DNA of 37,694 bases from Candidatus Aminicenantota bacterium (GTDB lineage Bacteria; Acidobacteriota; Aminicenantia; Aminicenantales; Aminicenantaceae): the NCBI GenBank assembly GCA_030603565.1, contig JAUVXM010000017.1, positions 1 to 37,694 on the forward strand, given 5' to 3'. The position numbers were made by a program, and so were the translations under genes. Of the stretch, positions 23,005 to 32,051 are shown piece after piece (the stretch's first letter is position 1; each line of letters opens with the position of its first letter). The notes under the pieces were generated by a model. The model saw nothing but the letters and a program-made list of their open reading frames with translations, was not told the origin of the DNA and searched no databases.

Positions 23005-24340
23005 GGGGCTGGTCAAGCCGGAAAAGATATACTCTGTTTCAGAGATCACCCGGTTGATCAAAATAGAGATAGAGGAGCGATTTTCCCAGGTCTGGGTCGA
23101 AGGTGAAGTTTCCGGCTTTACTAGTGCTCATTCAGGTCATTTATACTTTACTATTAAAGATGAAAAAAGCCAACTAAGCGCGGTGATGTGGCGTTCGCTT
23201 GCCCAGAAGGTTCCTTTTAAATTGGAAAACGGACTACAGGTTGTCTGTCGGGGGAGTATAAAAGTATATGAACCCAGGGGGACGTATCAAGTTCAGGTCG
23301 AGTTGATAGAGCCAAAAGGAAAAGGAGCTCTCCAACTGGCTTTTGAGCAGCTTAAGGAAAAATTGAAAAAAGAAGGCCTTTTTTCTCTAGAGATCAAGAA
23401 AAAATTGCCTTTGCTGCCTAAAAAAGTAGGAGTAGTCACATCTCCACAAGGTGCAGCTATTATTGATATTCTCCAGACCCTGAAAAGACGCTTTGCCCGG
23501 CTTCACATTCTTATTTATCCGGCAAGAGTCCAGGGCGAAGGTTCTGCTGAGGAAATTGTAAAAGGAATTGAGTATTTCAGCTCTTGCCCGGATATAGATG
23601 TTATTATTGTGGGAAGGGGGGGTGGTTCTATGGAAGATCTTTGGGCGTTTAATGAAGAACCTGTTGCGCGAGCAATCTTTGCCTGTCCCCTGCCGGTCAT
23701 ATCCGCTGTGGGACATGAGGTTGACTTTACTATCGCGGATTTTGTTGCTGATATCCGGGCTTCAACTCCTACTGCAGCTGCGGAACTTGTCATAGAAAAG
23801 GAAGAATCGTTTATTGAAAAAATAAACACGTTAGAAGAGAGGGTTATCCATTATCTAAAATATTATACTCAGCGACAGGTCAATAAGGTAACAGGCTTGA
23901 TTCATCACTGGGCATTTCAGAATTTTAAAGTAAGATTACTTAGCAATGCTCAAACTATAGATGAACTGGAAATGCGGGCGCTTAATGCTATAAAGTCTGA
24001 ACAGCACAAAGTATCCGAGGGTTTATCCAGAACCCGGTTTTTAGAAGAAAGATTAGCCAATATCATAGAGACAAAGCTTCAATACTTAAAAGGAGCCTGG
24101 GAGAAGTTTTGTGCTGAGCTGCATAATCTCAGTCCCCTGAATATTCTTAAAAAAGGCTATACTCTGTGCTGGAAGAACAAAGGAATGTCTATTGTAAGTA
24201 GTATTGATGAGGTTAAGACGGGGGAAGAGATGACTGTAACCTTTTACCAAGGGGAGTTTGACTGCAGTGTAGACAGAGTGGATACAAAAAAAAATATAGA
24301 CGATAAGATAAAAAAAACGTCATTGCAAGGAACAAAGTGA
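22994..24340 (+). CDS. xseA: Exodeoxyribonuclease VII large subunit
   Basis: Catalytic subunit of the single-strand-specific exonuclease VII, 448 residues. N-terminal OB-fold (VWVEGEVSGFTSAHSGHLYF near 33), catalytic domain with KKVGVVTSPQGAAIIDILQT near 137, VIIVGRGGGSMEDLWAFNEE near 203 and SAVGHEVDFTIADFVADIRA near 236, then a long coiled-coil region and a C-terminal LSPLNILKKGYTL. It overlaps ymdB by 11 nt. A 76-bp element follows within 10 nt of the stop, separating it from its partner xseB. Confidence 0.95.
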   Translation: MEDKGLVKPEKIYSVSEITRLIKIEIEERFSQVWVEGEVSGFTSAHSGHLYFTIKDEKSQLSAVMWRSLAQKVPFKLENGLQVVCRGSIKVYEPRGTYQVQVELIEPKGKGALQLAFEQLKEKLKKEGLFSLEIKKKLPLLPKKVGVVTSPQGAAIIDILQTLKRRFARLHILIYPARVQGEGSAEEIVKGIEYFSSCPDIDVIIVGRGGGSMEDLWAFNEEPVARAIFACPLPVISAVGHEVDFTIADFVADIRASTPTAAAELVIEKEESFIEKINTLEERVIHYLKYYTQRQVNKVTGLIHHWAFQNFKVRLLSNAQTIDELEMRALNAIKSEQHKVSEGLSRTRFLEERLANIIETKLQYLKGAWEKFCAELHNLSPLNILKKGYTLCWKNKGMSIVSSIDEVKTGEEMTVTFYQGEFDCSVDRVDTKKNIDDKIKKTSLQGTK

Positions 24341-24350
24341 CGAAGCAATC

Positions 24351-24426
24351 TAGCCTGGATTATTCACGAATTGAAAAGAAAATAATAATAAAAACATCGC
24401 CATTTTTTTATGAATAGGTCAGGCTA
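24351..24426. mobile_element. Short (C-type) MITE-like element between xseA and xseB
   Basis: 76 bp with ends tagcctggattattcac and tgaataggtcaggcta (inverted, with mismatches), TA at both edges and an A/T-only interior. The inner right part (catcgccattttttta) resembles the B inner repeat. It is the smallest member of the set and lies inside an otherwise tightly packed operon. Confidence 0.75.
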
Positions 24427-24456
24427 AAAGTGCTTTGATTATAAGGAGAAATCCGC

Positions 24457-24750
24457 ATGAGTGACATGAGTTTTGAAAAGGCATTAGCTGAGCTGGAGAA
24501 AACAGTTGAAAAATTGGAGGATGGGAGACTGCCTCTAGATGAATCTTTGGCTTTTTTTGAAAAAGGAATAAAACTTGCTAAATATTTGAGAGCTGAACTT
24601 GAAAAAGCGGAAAAGAAAATTGAAATTCTCTTGCAAGATGATAAAGGGGAAGTAAAGCCGAAGGCATTTGAACTTAAAGAAAAAAAAGAAGCAGTCCCTG
24701 AGAAGACAGAGAAGCCGGATACCGGGGAAAACAACGACCTCCCTTTTTAG
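24457..24750 (+). CDS. xseB: Exodeoxyribonuclease VII small subunit
   Basis: A 97-residue accessory subunit that binds XseA. The two-helix family core is FEKALAELEKTVEKLEDGRL followed by PLDESLAFFEKGIKLAKYLR and AEKKIEILL (residues 5-62). A charged tail to residue 97 is longer than in the usual 70-80-residue protein and probably disordered. GGAG at 24442-24445 precedes the ATG. It is followed by ispA after 6 nt. Confidence 0.93.
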   Translation: MSDMSFEKALAELEKTVEKLEDGRLPLDESLAFFEKGIKLAKYLRAELEKAEKKIEILLQDDKGEVKPKAFELKEKKEAVPEKTEKPDTGENNDLPF

Positions 24751-24756
24751 AGAAAA

Positions 24757-25638
24757 ATGAATGCCGGTGAGAGCCTGAAACAAAAAAAAAGCGCAGTGAA
24801 TACTGCTCTGGATTCGATTTTAGCTGGGGACGGCTCCGTTTTGTCTCAGGCAATGCGGTATGCTGTGCTTTCTGGAGGAAAGCGGTTTCGGCCTTTACTT
24901 ACCCTCTCGGCAGGAGAAAGCTTTGGTGCTGACCAAAATACAGTACTTCCTTTTGCCTGCGCAATTGAGCTGATCCATAATTACTCGCTTATTCATGATG
25001 ATCTGCCTTGCCTGGATAATGACGATTTTCGCAGGGGAAAGCCTGCTTGTCATAAGGCTTATGGTGAAGATATTGCCCTTTTAGCTGGGGATGGATTATT
25101 AACTCTGGCATTTGAATTAATGGCCGGTTCCTCCCTGAAAGGACAGGCTGCAAGTGTCAGGGGAGAGGTTATCATAGAGGTTAGCAGATCAGCTGGTGTG
25201 GGAGGGATGATAGGCGGACAGATGCTGGATGTCACCCTTACACCGGAAGGAATATCTAAAGAGGAATTTCAAAGCATTATCGAGAAAAAAACAGCTTCTT
25301 TAATCCTTGCCTCGGTAAAGACAGGGGCATTGTTGGGACAGGCACCTTTGTCCCAGATGGATGCTATATATGATTATGGCAAAAATATCGGGCTGGCATT
25401 TCAGACCCGGGATGATATTCTGGATTCAGAGGAAGATGATTCCGGCATAGGAGTTTCCCGTCCTAATTCTATAAGCGTGTATGGTTATGAAAAAACAAAG
25501 GAGAGGTTGGAAAGATATATAGGCCTGGCGATTGCCGCCTTGGATAAGATATCATTAGATACAAAAGAACTGAAATTTTTAGCAGAAATGCTATTAAAGG
25601 TTAAGAAAGGTAAAGAGAATGCCAAAAATACTGGATGA
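24757..25638 (+). CDS. ispA: Short-chain polyprenyl (geranyl/farnesyl) diphosphate synthase
   Basis: Condenses isopentenyl diphosphate with allylic diphosphates to C10-C20 chains, 293 residues. First Asp-rich motif D81-D82-LPCL-D87 (DDx4D, with HDDLPCLDNDDFRRG), second motif D219-DIL-D223 after FQTR, and the substrate-binding GGKRFRP near 46-52 and GGQMLDV near 155. The chain length is unpredictable in detail, but the DDx4D type matches bacterial farnesyl diphosphate synthases. It is placed between xseB and dxs, as in many bacteria, and overlaps dxs by 20 nt. Confidence 0.93.
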   Translation: MNAGESLKQKKSAVNTALDSILAGDGSVLSQAMRYAVLSGGKRFRPLLTLSAGESFGADQNTVLPFACAIELIHNYSLIHDDLPCLDNDDFRRGKPACHKAYGEDIALLAGDGLLTLAFELMAGSSLKGQAASVRGEVIIEVSRSAGVGGMIGGQMLDVTLTPEGISKEEFQSIIEKKTASLILASVKTGALLGQAPLSQMDAIYDYGKNIGLAFQTRDDILDSEEDDSGIGVSRPNSISVYGYEKTKERLERYIGLAIAALDKISLDTKELKFLAEMLLKVKKGKENAKNTG

Positions 25639-27499
25639 GATAGAATCCCCCCGGGACATAAAAAGACTTACTTTAAAAGAACTCTCTCAAGTGGCGGGAG
25701 AAATCAGAGATTTGATTATTCAGGTCGTCTCAAAAACCGGCGGACACCTCTCTTCAAATCTGGGGGTGGTCGAGATAACCCTGGCCTTGAATTTTGTCTT
25801 CGATTTTCCCGCGGATAAAATTATCTGGGATGTGGGGCATCAGTGTTATACTCACAAGATCATCACCGGCCGTAAAAACAGGTTTTCGACTTTACGGCAG
25901 GCAGACGGTCTGAGTGGCTTTCCCTGTCGTGAGGAAAGCGAGTATGATGTTTTTAACACCGGTCATGCTTCTACTGCCCTCTCAGCAGCTCTGGGCATGG
26001 CTGTAGCCAGGGACAAGAAAAAAGAAGGACACCATGTTATGGCCGTGGTCGGAGATGGGGGGCTGACCGGAGGAATAGCCTGGGAAGCATTAAACCAGAT
26101 CGGCCATCTGAGAGAGAAGCTGATCATTGTCTTGAATTACAATGAAATGTCGATTTCCCCCAATGTAGGGGCTATATCCCGATATCTTACTTACCTTGTT
26201 TCCGGTCAGCCTTACTTACGCATTAAAGATCATGCGAAAACATTTTTAAAAGCCCTGCCGGTAATTGGTTGGCCTTTAATAAAGATGAGCCGGGGACTGG
26301 AAGAGGCGATTAAGAAGGTTTTTTTTCCCGGCTTGCTATTTGAAGAGTTGGGAATACGGTACATCGGCCCGGTTCAGGGACACAGCTTGCCGTCATTAAT
26401 AGAAGTTTTTGAAGAAGCAAAAAATTACATGGGACCGGTTCTCATTCACTGTGTGACTAAAAAAGGCAAAGGTTATGCTCCTGCCAAGTCAAACCCAACT
26501 CGGTTTCACAGTGCTTCTCCCTTTGAGATCAAATCCGGCAAAGCTAGCAGTACTGACAAAAGGGCTACTTTTTCTTCAATATTCGGCAGTACTGTAGTCA
26601 AACTGGCCGGGCAAGACGAAAAGATAGTAGCCATAACAGCAGCAATGCCTGAAGGAACCGGGTTGGAAGCTTTTAGACAGCAGTATCCGGAACGATTCTA
26701 TGATGTAGCCATAGCGGAACAGCATGCTGTTGATTTTGCTTCCGGGCTGGCACTTGAGGGGTTTAAACCGCTGGTTGCGATCTATTCGACTTTTCTCCAG
26801 CGAGCTTATGACCAGCTTTATCATGATGTCAACCTGATGGATATCCCCATTGTTTTTGCCCTCGACAGGTCTGGGATCGTGCCTGCTGACGGACCTACTC
26901 ATCAGGGTATCAATGATATTGCCTATCTCAGGCACATGCCTAATATGATAGTAATGGCGCCCAAAGATGAAAATGAACTACAGCATATGGTAAAATCTGC
27001 CTTTTCTTATTCTCATCCTGCTGCTGTGCGTTTCCCCAAAGGGAAGGTATATGGGGTTGCTCTCGATAAGGAGTTGAAGCAAATTCCCCTGGGGAAAAGT
27101 GAGCTCTTGAGAGAAGGTTCGGATCTGCTTTTTGTATTTGGTAATATGGTCTATGCGACTCTGGAAGCAACTAAAAAGCTGAAAAAAGAGGGAATAGACT
27201 TAGCTGTAGTAAATGCCCGTTTTGCCAAACCTCTGGATGAGGAGATGATTCTGAGATATGCTCGGCCCGGCTGCAGGATCATAACTGTGGAGGAGGGTAT
27301 TATAAACGGAGGGTTTGGAAGCGCAGTCCGCGAAGTGCTGGACAAAAACATGAAATTTGATGTCCGTTTTAAAAGCATAGGTCTGCCTTTGGATATTTAT
27401 CCGGCCGGAAAAGTAGAGCAGATCAAAGCCAGGTTCAAACTGGACGCAGAGGGGTTGGCTGAGCAGATAAGAGAGTTTATTGCTCGGACATCCTGTTAG
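25619..27499 (+). CDS. dxs: 1-deoxy-D-xylulose-5-phosphate synthase
   Basis: Thiamine-diphosphate enzyme that starts the MEP isoprenoid pathway from pyruvate and glyceraldehyde 3-phosphate, 626 residues. Visible: LSSNLGVVEITLALNFVFD with the catalytic-region His near 40, FNTGHASTALSAALGMAVA near 118, the ThDP/Mg motif G145-D146-G147 (GDGGLTGGIAWEALN) with LNYNEMSISPN, AIAEQHAVDFASGLALEG near 365 and DRSGIVPADGPTHQG near 415. Length is standard. It starts inside ispA and is followed by tlyA after 2 nt. Confidence 0.97.
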   Translation: MPKILDEIESPRDIKRLTLKELSQVAGEIRDLIIQVVSKTGGHLSSNLGVVEITLALNFVFDFPADKIIWDVGHQCYTHKIITGRKNRFSTLRQADGLSGFPCREESEYDVFNTGHASTALSAALGMAVARDKKKEGHHVMAVVGDGGLTGGIAWEALNQIGHLREKLIIVLNYNEMSISPNVGAISRYLTYLVSGQPYLRIKDHAKTFLKALPVIGWPLIKMSRGLEEAIKKVFFPGLLFEELGIRYIGPVQGHSLPSLIEVFEEAKNYMGPVLIHCVTKKGKGYAPAKSNPTRFHSASPFEIKSGKASSTDKRATFSSIFGSTVVKLAGQDEKIVAITAAMPEGTGLEAFRQQYPERFYDVAIAEQHAVDFASGLALEGFKPLVAIYSTFLQRAYDQLYHDVNLMDIPIVFALDRSGIVPADGPTHQGINDIAYLRHMPNMIVMAPKDENELQHMVKSAFSYSHPAAVRFPKGKVYGVALDKELKQIPLGKSELLREGSDLLFVFGNMVYATLEATKKLKKEGIDLAVVNARFAKPLDEEMILRYARPGCRIITVEEGIINGGFGSAVREVLDKNMKFDVRFKSIGLPLDIYPAGKVEQIKARFKLDAEGLAEQIREFIARTSC

Positions 27500-27501
27500 T
27501 T

Positions 27502-28296
27502 ATGAACAAAAAGATGCGGGCTGACAACTTGGTCGTATATCAGGGGTTAGCGGAGAATCCCCGTAAAGCCCGCGCTTTGATCATGGCCGGCCTGGTTTTT
27601 TCCCAGCAGGAAAGAGTAGAAAAACCCGGTCAATTATTGGATAAGGAACAGGAATTAATTTTAAAGGAGAAACTTTTTTTTGTGTCACGGGGAGGATTAA
27701 AATTAGCAGAGGCTTTGGAGGAGTTTAAATTTTCCGTGGGTGACAAGACCGCCGCTGACTTAGGGGCTTCGACAGGGGGCTTCACCGATTGTCTGCTGCA
27801 GCGAGGAGCAAGGAAAGTTTTTGCTGTGGATGTGGACACCAGGCAGCTTGACTGGAATTTGCGCAAGGACCCTCGAGTGGTGTTGATAAACAAAAATGCC
27901 CGTTATTTAGAGAAGAAAGATTTTTCCGATACCTTGGATCTCATTACAATGGATGTGTCATTTATTTCTGTATTAAAAATTTTACCTGCGATAAAAGACT
28001 TTTTGGAAAACGGAGATTTGATTTCTCTGATCAAACCTCAATTTGAAGTGCGAAAAGAGCAGGTAGGGAAAAAAGGCATTGTCCAGGATCCGGGCTTACA
28101 TGAGGAGGTTATGACCAGAATTATTGATCAGGCTCAAGATATGGGATTTTATGTTAAGGGGGCTACAGGAACATCTGTCCGGGGGCAGAAAGGAAACCGG
28201 GAATTTTTTATTATGTGGTCCTTGAATTCCGAGTGTTTAAGCCCAAAGAACCTGAAAGATTTAGTGAAGGAGGTTGCCTGGAATGAGAAAAATTAA
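27502..28296 (+). CDS. tlyA: TlyA-family rRNA 2'-O-methyltransferase
   Basis: A 264-residue protein of the TlyA/hemolysin-A family, which methylates 16S and/or 23S rRNA riboses using S-adenosylmethionine. N-terminal S4 RNA-binding domain (about 5-65, NPRKARALIMAGLVFSQQER), then a FtsJ-like Rossmann domain with FVSRGGLKLAEAL, DLGASTGGFTDCLLQRGA near 85-102, VDVDTRQLDW and the LITMDVSFISV/LIKPQFE motifs. It overlaps nadK by 14 nt in the common dxs-tlyA-nadK order. Confidence 0.93.
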   Translation: MNKKMRADNLVVYQGLAENPRKARALIMAGLVFSQQERVEKPGQLLDKEQELILKEKLFFVSRGGLKLAEALEEFKFSVGDKTAADLGASTGGFTDCLLQRGARKVFAVDVDTRQLDWNLRKDPRVVLINKNARYLEKKDFSDTLDLITMDVSFISVLKILPAIKDFLENGDLISLIKPQFEVRKEQVGKKGIVQDPGLHEEVMTRIIDQAQDMGFYVKGATGTSVRGQKGNREFFIMWSLNSECLSPKNLKDLVKEVAWNEKN

Positions 28297-29128
28297 GCGC
28301 GTTGGATTTGTCATAAAGCCGCATGCCCCTGATGTAAAAAAAGCCCTTGAAGAGCTGATCCGCTATTTTTCTCAGAAAGGGATTGAATGCGTGCTGGAAG
28401 AAGCCGCTGCTAAAAAACTCGGCCGGGCAGGAACTATTGCCAGGGAAGACATTCCTCTTAAGGTGGACCTGGTTGTTGTCCTGGGGGGAGATGGGACTTT
28501 ACTAAGCATCGCCCATCTTGCGGCTCAGAAAAAAGTGCCGGTTATGGGAGTTAATCTGGGAAGTCTTGGCTTTCTTACTGAAGTACCGCAGAGAGAGAGC
28601 GTTTTAACTCTTGATGCATATTTGGCTGGGAATAATAAAATTGTCAGCCATCGGCAGATGCTTGAGGTTTTGACCAGAGGAAAAACATTTTATTGCCTGA
28701 ATGATATTGTCATCAACAAAGGTGCCTTGGCCCGCATGATCCAGTATGCTATGTGGATCGACAATAAGGAGATCTCTACCCCTCGTTCCGATGGCCTCAT
28801 TATATCCACCCCTACCGGTTCGACTGCATATTCACTTTCAGCCGGGGGGCCGATAATTCAGCCCCAAATTCCAGCAATAATAATCGCTCCTATCTGCCCT
28901 CATACTCTATCTTTTCGTCCCATGGTTGTTTCTTTAGAATCAAGGATCAAGTTTAAGATACTGACGAGTGGAGAGAATGCTTACCTAACTCTGGATGGGC
29001 AGAGAGGGAACTTGATGGAAGAAAATGAGATCTTAGAAATAAAAAACAGTGCCTGTGCTTTAATGTTGATTTCCTCTCCCAAGAGAAATTATTTTGATTT
29101 GCTGCAGGAAAAGCTTGGCTGGGGCTAA
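28283..29128 (+). CDS. nadK: NAD kinase
   Basis: ATP (or polyphosphate)-dependent NAD phosphorylation giving NADP, 281 residues. The family motif GGDGTLL is at 68-74 in VVVLGGDGTLLSIAH; GVNLGSLGFLTEV follows near 93, the NE/D motif appears as LNDIVINKGALARM, and the glycine-rich DGLIISTPTGSTAYSLSAGG is near 170. The ATG at 28283 has GGAGG 9 nt upstream inside tlyA; a TTG three codons earlier is in frame but less likely. Confidence 0.94.
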   Translation: MRKIKRVGFVIKPHAPDVKKALEELIRYFSQKGIECVLEEAAAKKLGRAGTIAREDIPLKVDLVVVLGGDGTLLSIAHLAAQKKVPVMGVNLGSLGFLTEVPQRESVLTLDAYLAGNNKIVSHRQMLEVLTRGKTFYCLNDIVINKGALARMIQYAMWIDNKEISTPRSDGLIISTPTGSTAYSLSAGGPIIQPQIPAIIIAPICPHTLSFRPMVVSLESRIKFKILTSGENAYLTLDGQRGNLMEENEILEIKNSACALMLISSPKRNYFDLLQEKLGWG

Positions 29129-29180
29129 AAAGCTATGTTAGCCTGAAATCGAATCTTTATCTATGGAGGTGCTGCTGAGA

Positions 29181-30107
29181 ATGCATACGAGCAAACTATT
29201 TGATGTTATCATTGTTGGAGCCGGGCCGGCTGGGCTGTCCTCTGCAATATATACGGGCCGGGCAAAGCTAAACACTTTGGTCCTGGAGAAAAGTATGCCG
29301 GGAGGGCAGATACTTATGACTGACTGGGTTGAAAACTACCCCGGTTTTCCCGAGGGGGTGGCCCCTTTTTCCTTGATGGAGGATTTTCGCAAACAAGCAG
29401 AGAAGTTCGGGGCCGAGATTGAAACTGCTGAAGTCAATCGAGTTGATAAGCAAGATAGTCAGTGGCAGATAGTTTGTGGAGAAAGGAAATACCTGACACA
29501 TGCTCTTATTATAGCCACAGGGTCAAATCACCGGAAATTAGAAGTCCCGGGGGAAAAAGAGTTGACAGGCAGAGGGGTTTCATATTGTGCTACCTGTGAT
29601 GGGGCCTTTTTCCGGGACAAAATTGTGGGAGTTGCCGGGGGAGGTAGTTTTGCGTTTACAGAAGCTATTTTCCTGACGAAATTTGCCCGTGAGGTCAAGC
29701 TGATTCACAGGCGGGCCCAATTCCGGGGGGAGAAAATTTTGCAGGATCGGGCAACCCGCAATGATAAGATCTCTTTTGTATTGGATACTATTATTGAAAA
29801 GATAAACGGCGGTGAGAAGCTTAAATCATTGACCATAAAGGATGTTAAGACAAATAAGGTCAGCGAATTAAGCCTTGATGGGATTTTTGTTTCTATCGGG
29901 ATGGATCCAAACACCGGGTTTTTAAATTCTCTGCTGGATTTAAATGAGAAGGGAGAGATTGTTGTAACAAAGGGAATGGCTGCCTCAAAACCAGGTATTT
30001 ATGCTGCCGGTGATGTTACAGATGCCTGCTCCAAACAAGTGGCGACCGCAGTAGGCTCTGGTGTAGAAGCCGCAATCGCAGCAGATGAATATATTCAGAA
30101 TATGTAG
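29181..30107 (+). CDS. trxB: Thioredoxin-disulfide reductase
   Basis: FAD/NADPH flavoenzyme reducing thioredoxin, 308 residues from the ATG at 29181. FAD motif GAGPAGLSSAIYTGRA near 14-29, redox pair C136-A-T-C139, NADPH-site glycines appearing as GVAGGGSFAFTEAIFL (an atypical Phe-Ala where GGGDSA-E is usual) followed by KLIHRRAQFR, and C-terminal FAD motif GIYAAGDVTD. The frame is open from 29163, but that stretch contains the GGAGG ribosome binding site. It is the last gene of the long plus-strand block and meets lpxD tail to tail with only 16 nt between the stops. Confidence 0.92.
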   Translation: MHTSKLFDVIIVGAGPAGLSSAIYTGRAKLNTLVLEKSMPGGQILMTDWVENYPGFPEGVAPFSLMEDFRKQAEKFGAEIETAEVNRVDKQDSQWQIVCGERKYLTHALIIATGSNHRKLEVPGEKELTGRGVSYCATCDGAFFRDKIVGVAGGGSFAFTEAIFLTKFAREVKLIHRRAQFRGEKILQDRATRNDKISFVLDTIIEKINGGEKLKSLTIKDVKTNKVSELSLDGIFVSIGMDPNTGFLNSLLDLNEKGEIVVTKGMAASKPGIYAAGDVTDACSKQVATAVGSGVEAAIAADEYIQNM

Positions 30108-30123
30108 CTCGTACTACGTACCA

Positions 30124-31185
30124 TCAGCTGTTCTTCTCCAATTCAGCTACCCTTTTCTTTAAGCGGCGTACTTCCTTTATCAGCTCGTACAATTTTGGAA
30201 TAGAGGACCAGGCTTTCCGCCATTCCATAATATCTAAATGGGGCATACCCGCTACCATGGAGTCTTCCGGGATATCTTTTGTGATCCCGGATTTAGCCGC
30301 TATTATGACATTATCTCCAATATTGACGTGGTCGGATATCCCAACCTGTCCGCTCATGATCACATTTTTCCCTGCTCTGGAACTTCCGGCTATCCCGGCC
30401 TGTGCTACAAGGATACTGTTTTCGCCGATTTCTACGTTATGGGCGACTTGAACAAGATTATCTATCTTTGTGCCCTTCCGGATAACTGTTTTTCCCAGCG
30501 CAGCCCGGTCAATGGTGGTATTGGCGCCGATCTCGACATTGTCTTCTATAATGACTGTCCCGGTCTGGGGGATCTTGATGTGACTTTTATCTTTGTCCTG
30601 CAGATATCCGAATCCATCCGCTCCGATTACACAACCGTTATGGATTATCACCTGGCTGCCGATACGGATATTTTCCCTAAGGGAAGTATGGGAATGAATA
30701 AGACACTGGCTGCCGACTTTTGCTCCCGGATATATTGATACTAAAGGAAAAACTACTGTGTTGTCCCCTATTTCTGTATCATCTCCGATAATCGAGAAGG
30801 CCCCAATAGAGACATCTTTGCCCAATTTTGCAGAAGGTGAGACCAGGGCCTGAGGATGGATTTCCGGTTCTGGACGATAGGGTTTAAAGAAAAAATCGAT
30901 GGCCCGGATAAAGGAACGATGCGGGTTTTTTGATTTAATAGCCGGCAGATCGTCATAGTCCAATTCGGCCGGGATTATAACGGCTGAGGCTTTTGTTTTT
31001 TCGAGAAAACGCTGCTGTTTTGGTTTAGTCAGAAAAACCAGGTCTCCTTTTTTTGCATTTTCCAGGCCGGATATACCGCGAATAACAGTATCTCCGTTTC
31101 CAATATAGGGGCATCCCAGAAAATCCGCCAGCTCAGCTACAGTTGGATAAGTATTTTTAGGCGCGCTTTTCATGTATCCTTTCAT
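30124..31185 (-). CDS. lpxD: UDP-3-O-acyl-glucosamine N-acyltransferase
   Basis: Third step of lipid A synthesis, 353 residues. N-terminal uridine-binding domain (about 12-105, [17 protein letters not shown]), then a left-handed beta-helix of hexapeptide repeats (about 108-315, for example [27 protein letters not shown]) with the catalytic His at 249 ([14 protein letters not shown]), and a C-terminal helix ([18 protein letters not shown]). Its presence is direct evidence for a lipid-A-bearing outer membrane. The start overlaps the end of yihY by 29 nt; Met5 (31173) is an alternative. No lpxA/lpxC/fabZ neighbours are here. Confidence 0.95.
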   Translation of the reverse strand: MKGYMKSAPKNTYPTVAELADFLGCPYIGNGDTVIRGISGLENAKKGDLVFLTKPKQQRFLEKTKASAVIIPAELDYDDLPAIKSKNPHRSFIRAIDFFFKPYRPEPEIHPQALVSPSAKLGKDVSIGAFSIIGDDTEIGDNTVVFPLVSIYPGAKVGSQCLIHSHTSLRENIRIGSQVIIHNGCVIGADGFGYLQDKDKSHIKIPQTGTVIIEDNVEIGANTTIDRAALGKTVIRKGTKIDNLVQVAHNVEIGENSILVAQAGIAGSSRAGKNVIMSGQVGISDHVNIGDNVIIAAKSGITKDIPEDSMVAGMPHLDIMEWRKAWSSIPKLYELIKEVRRLKKRVAELEKNS

Positions 31186-32026
31186 TTAATACAGCTGCCA
31201 ACTCCGCTCCCCATAAAATTATGACCAGGGAAAAAGTTATCCAGAGCAGAAAGAAAATAATTGAAGTGAGAGTCCCCTGTACTAATTTATGCAGTACTAT
31301 TCCGATAGCTGAAAAATGAGCAACATAGAATACAAATATGCGTTTGAAGGCTTCCCAGAGAAGAGTGCTGACGAGAGCGCCTATGGCAGCGGCTAATGTA
31401 TAGACCTTTATGTCCGGAATAAATTTATACATGACAAAGAAAACCAGAAAAGTAAGGGTCAAAGGGAAGAGGTATTGCAGAAAAAAATTATCGATCACTG
31501 ACATGACTTTAGGATTAATATGATTAGCGACTACCGTACTTTCTTTGATTGTTCGGTGCAGCGCCGTCCAGATGGCGGTGACAGAAAGAGAGATTAGCAT
31601 TATAACTCCGAGAACGAACATGATAACGTATTCCATCAGTCGGTTATAAAAGAATGATTTCTGATAATTAGCTTTAAAAATGAAGTTTATTGCATAGATC
31701 AAGTTGGAAAATAGAAAGCTGGCGGCGATAAATGAGCCGGCTAACCCGAACCAGCCTAAACTGGAGATATTTCGGGATACGACATGGACTCTTTTGAAGA
31801 ATAAAGGGTCGAGTTGGGCAAAGAATTCGTCCGATAGAATATTCAGGCTGCGGAAGGCTAACTCAGCATTACCTAGTACTTTAGTGGCAATAAAAGCAAA
31901 CAGGGCTACCAGGGGAATAGCACAGAGAAGAGAAAAATAGGAGATGGTTATGGCAAGATTGCCGCATCTATCTTCGGAAAACCTTTTAAATGTGGTTTTC
32001 AGGATTTCGAAGATAGGTAGTAGCAT
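31157..32026 (-). CDS. YihY/BrkB-family inner-membrane protein
   Basis: A 289-residue integral membrane protein, formerly misnamed ribonuclease BN. About six hydrophobic helices are seen: [20 protein letters not shown] (about 28-47), [20 protein letters not shown] near 95, [20 protein letters not shown] near 135, [19 protein letters not shown] near 180, [20 protein letters not shown] near 205 and [20 protein letters not shown] near 250. Function unknown; family members have been linked to transport or envelope roles without a settled substrate. It lies between atpE and lpxD, cotranscribed by position. Confidence 0.88.
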   Translation of the reverse strand: MLLPIFEILKTTFKRFSEDRCGNLAITISYFSLLCAIPLVALFAFIATKVLGNAELAFRSLNILSDEFFAQLDPLFFKRVHVVSRNISSLGWFGLAGSFIAASFLFSNLIYAINFIFKANYQKSFFYNRLMEYVIMFVLGVIMLISLSVTAIWTALHRTIKESTVVANHINPKVMSVIDNFFLQYLFPLTLTFLVFFVMYKFIPDIKVYTLAAAIGALVSTLLWEAFKRIFVFYVAHFSAIGIVLHKLVQGTLTSIIFFLLWITFSLVIILWGAELAAVLNERIHEKRA

Positions 32027-32051
32027 TTTTTATATGATACTCAAAGGGAAA

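Noticed and set aside
29135-29150. 'tagcctgaaat' before trxB as another repeat end
   Set aside because: The match stops after about eight bases and there is no partner end.
30108-30123. Bidirectional terminator between trxB and lpxD
   Set aside because: The 16-nt gap holds only a 4-bp GTAC/GTAC palindrome and no T-run on either strand.
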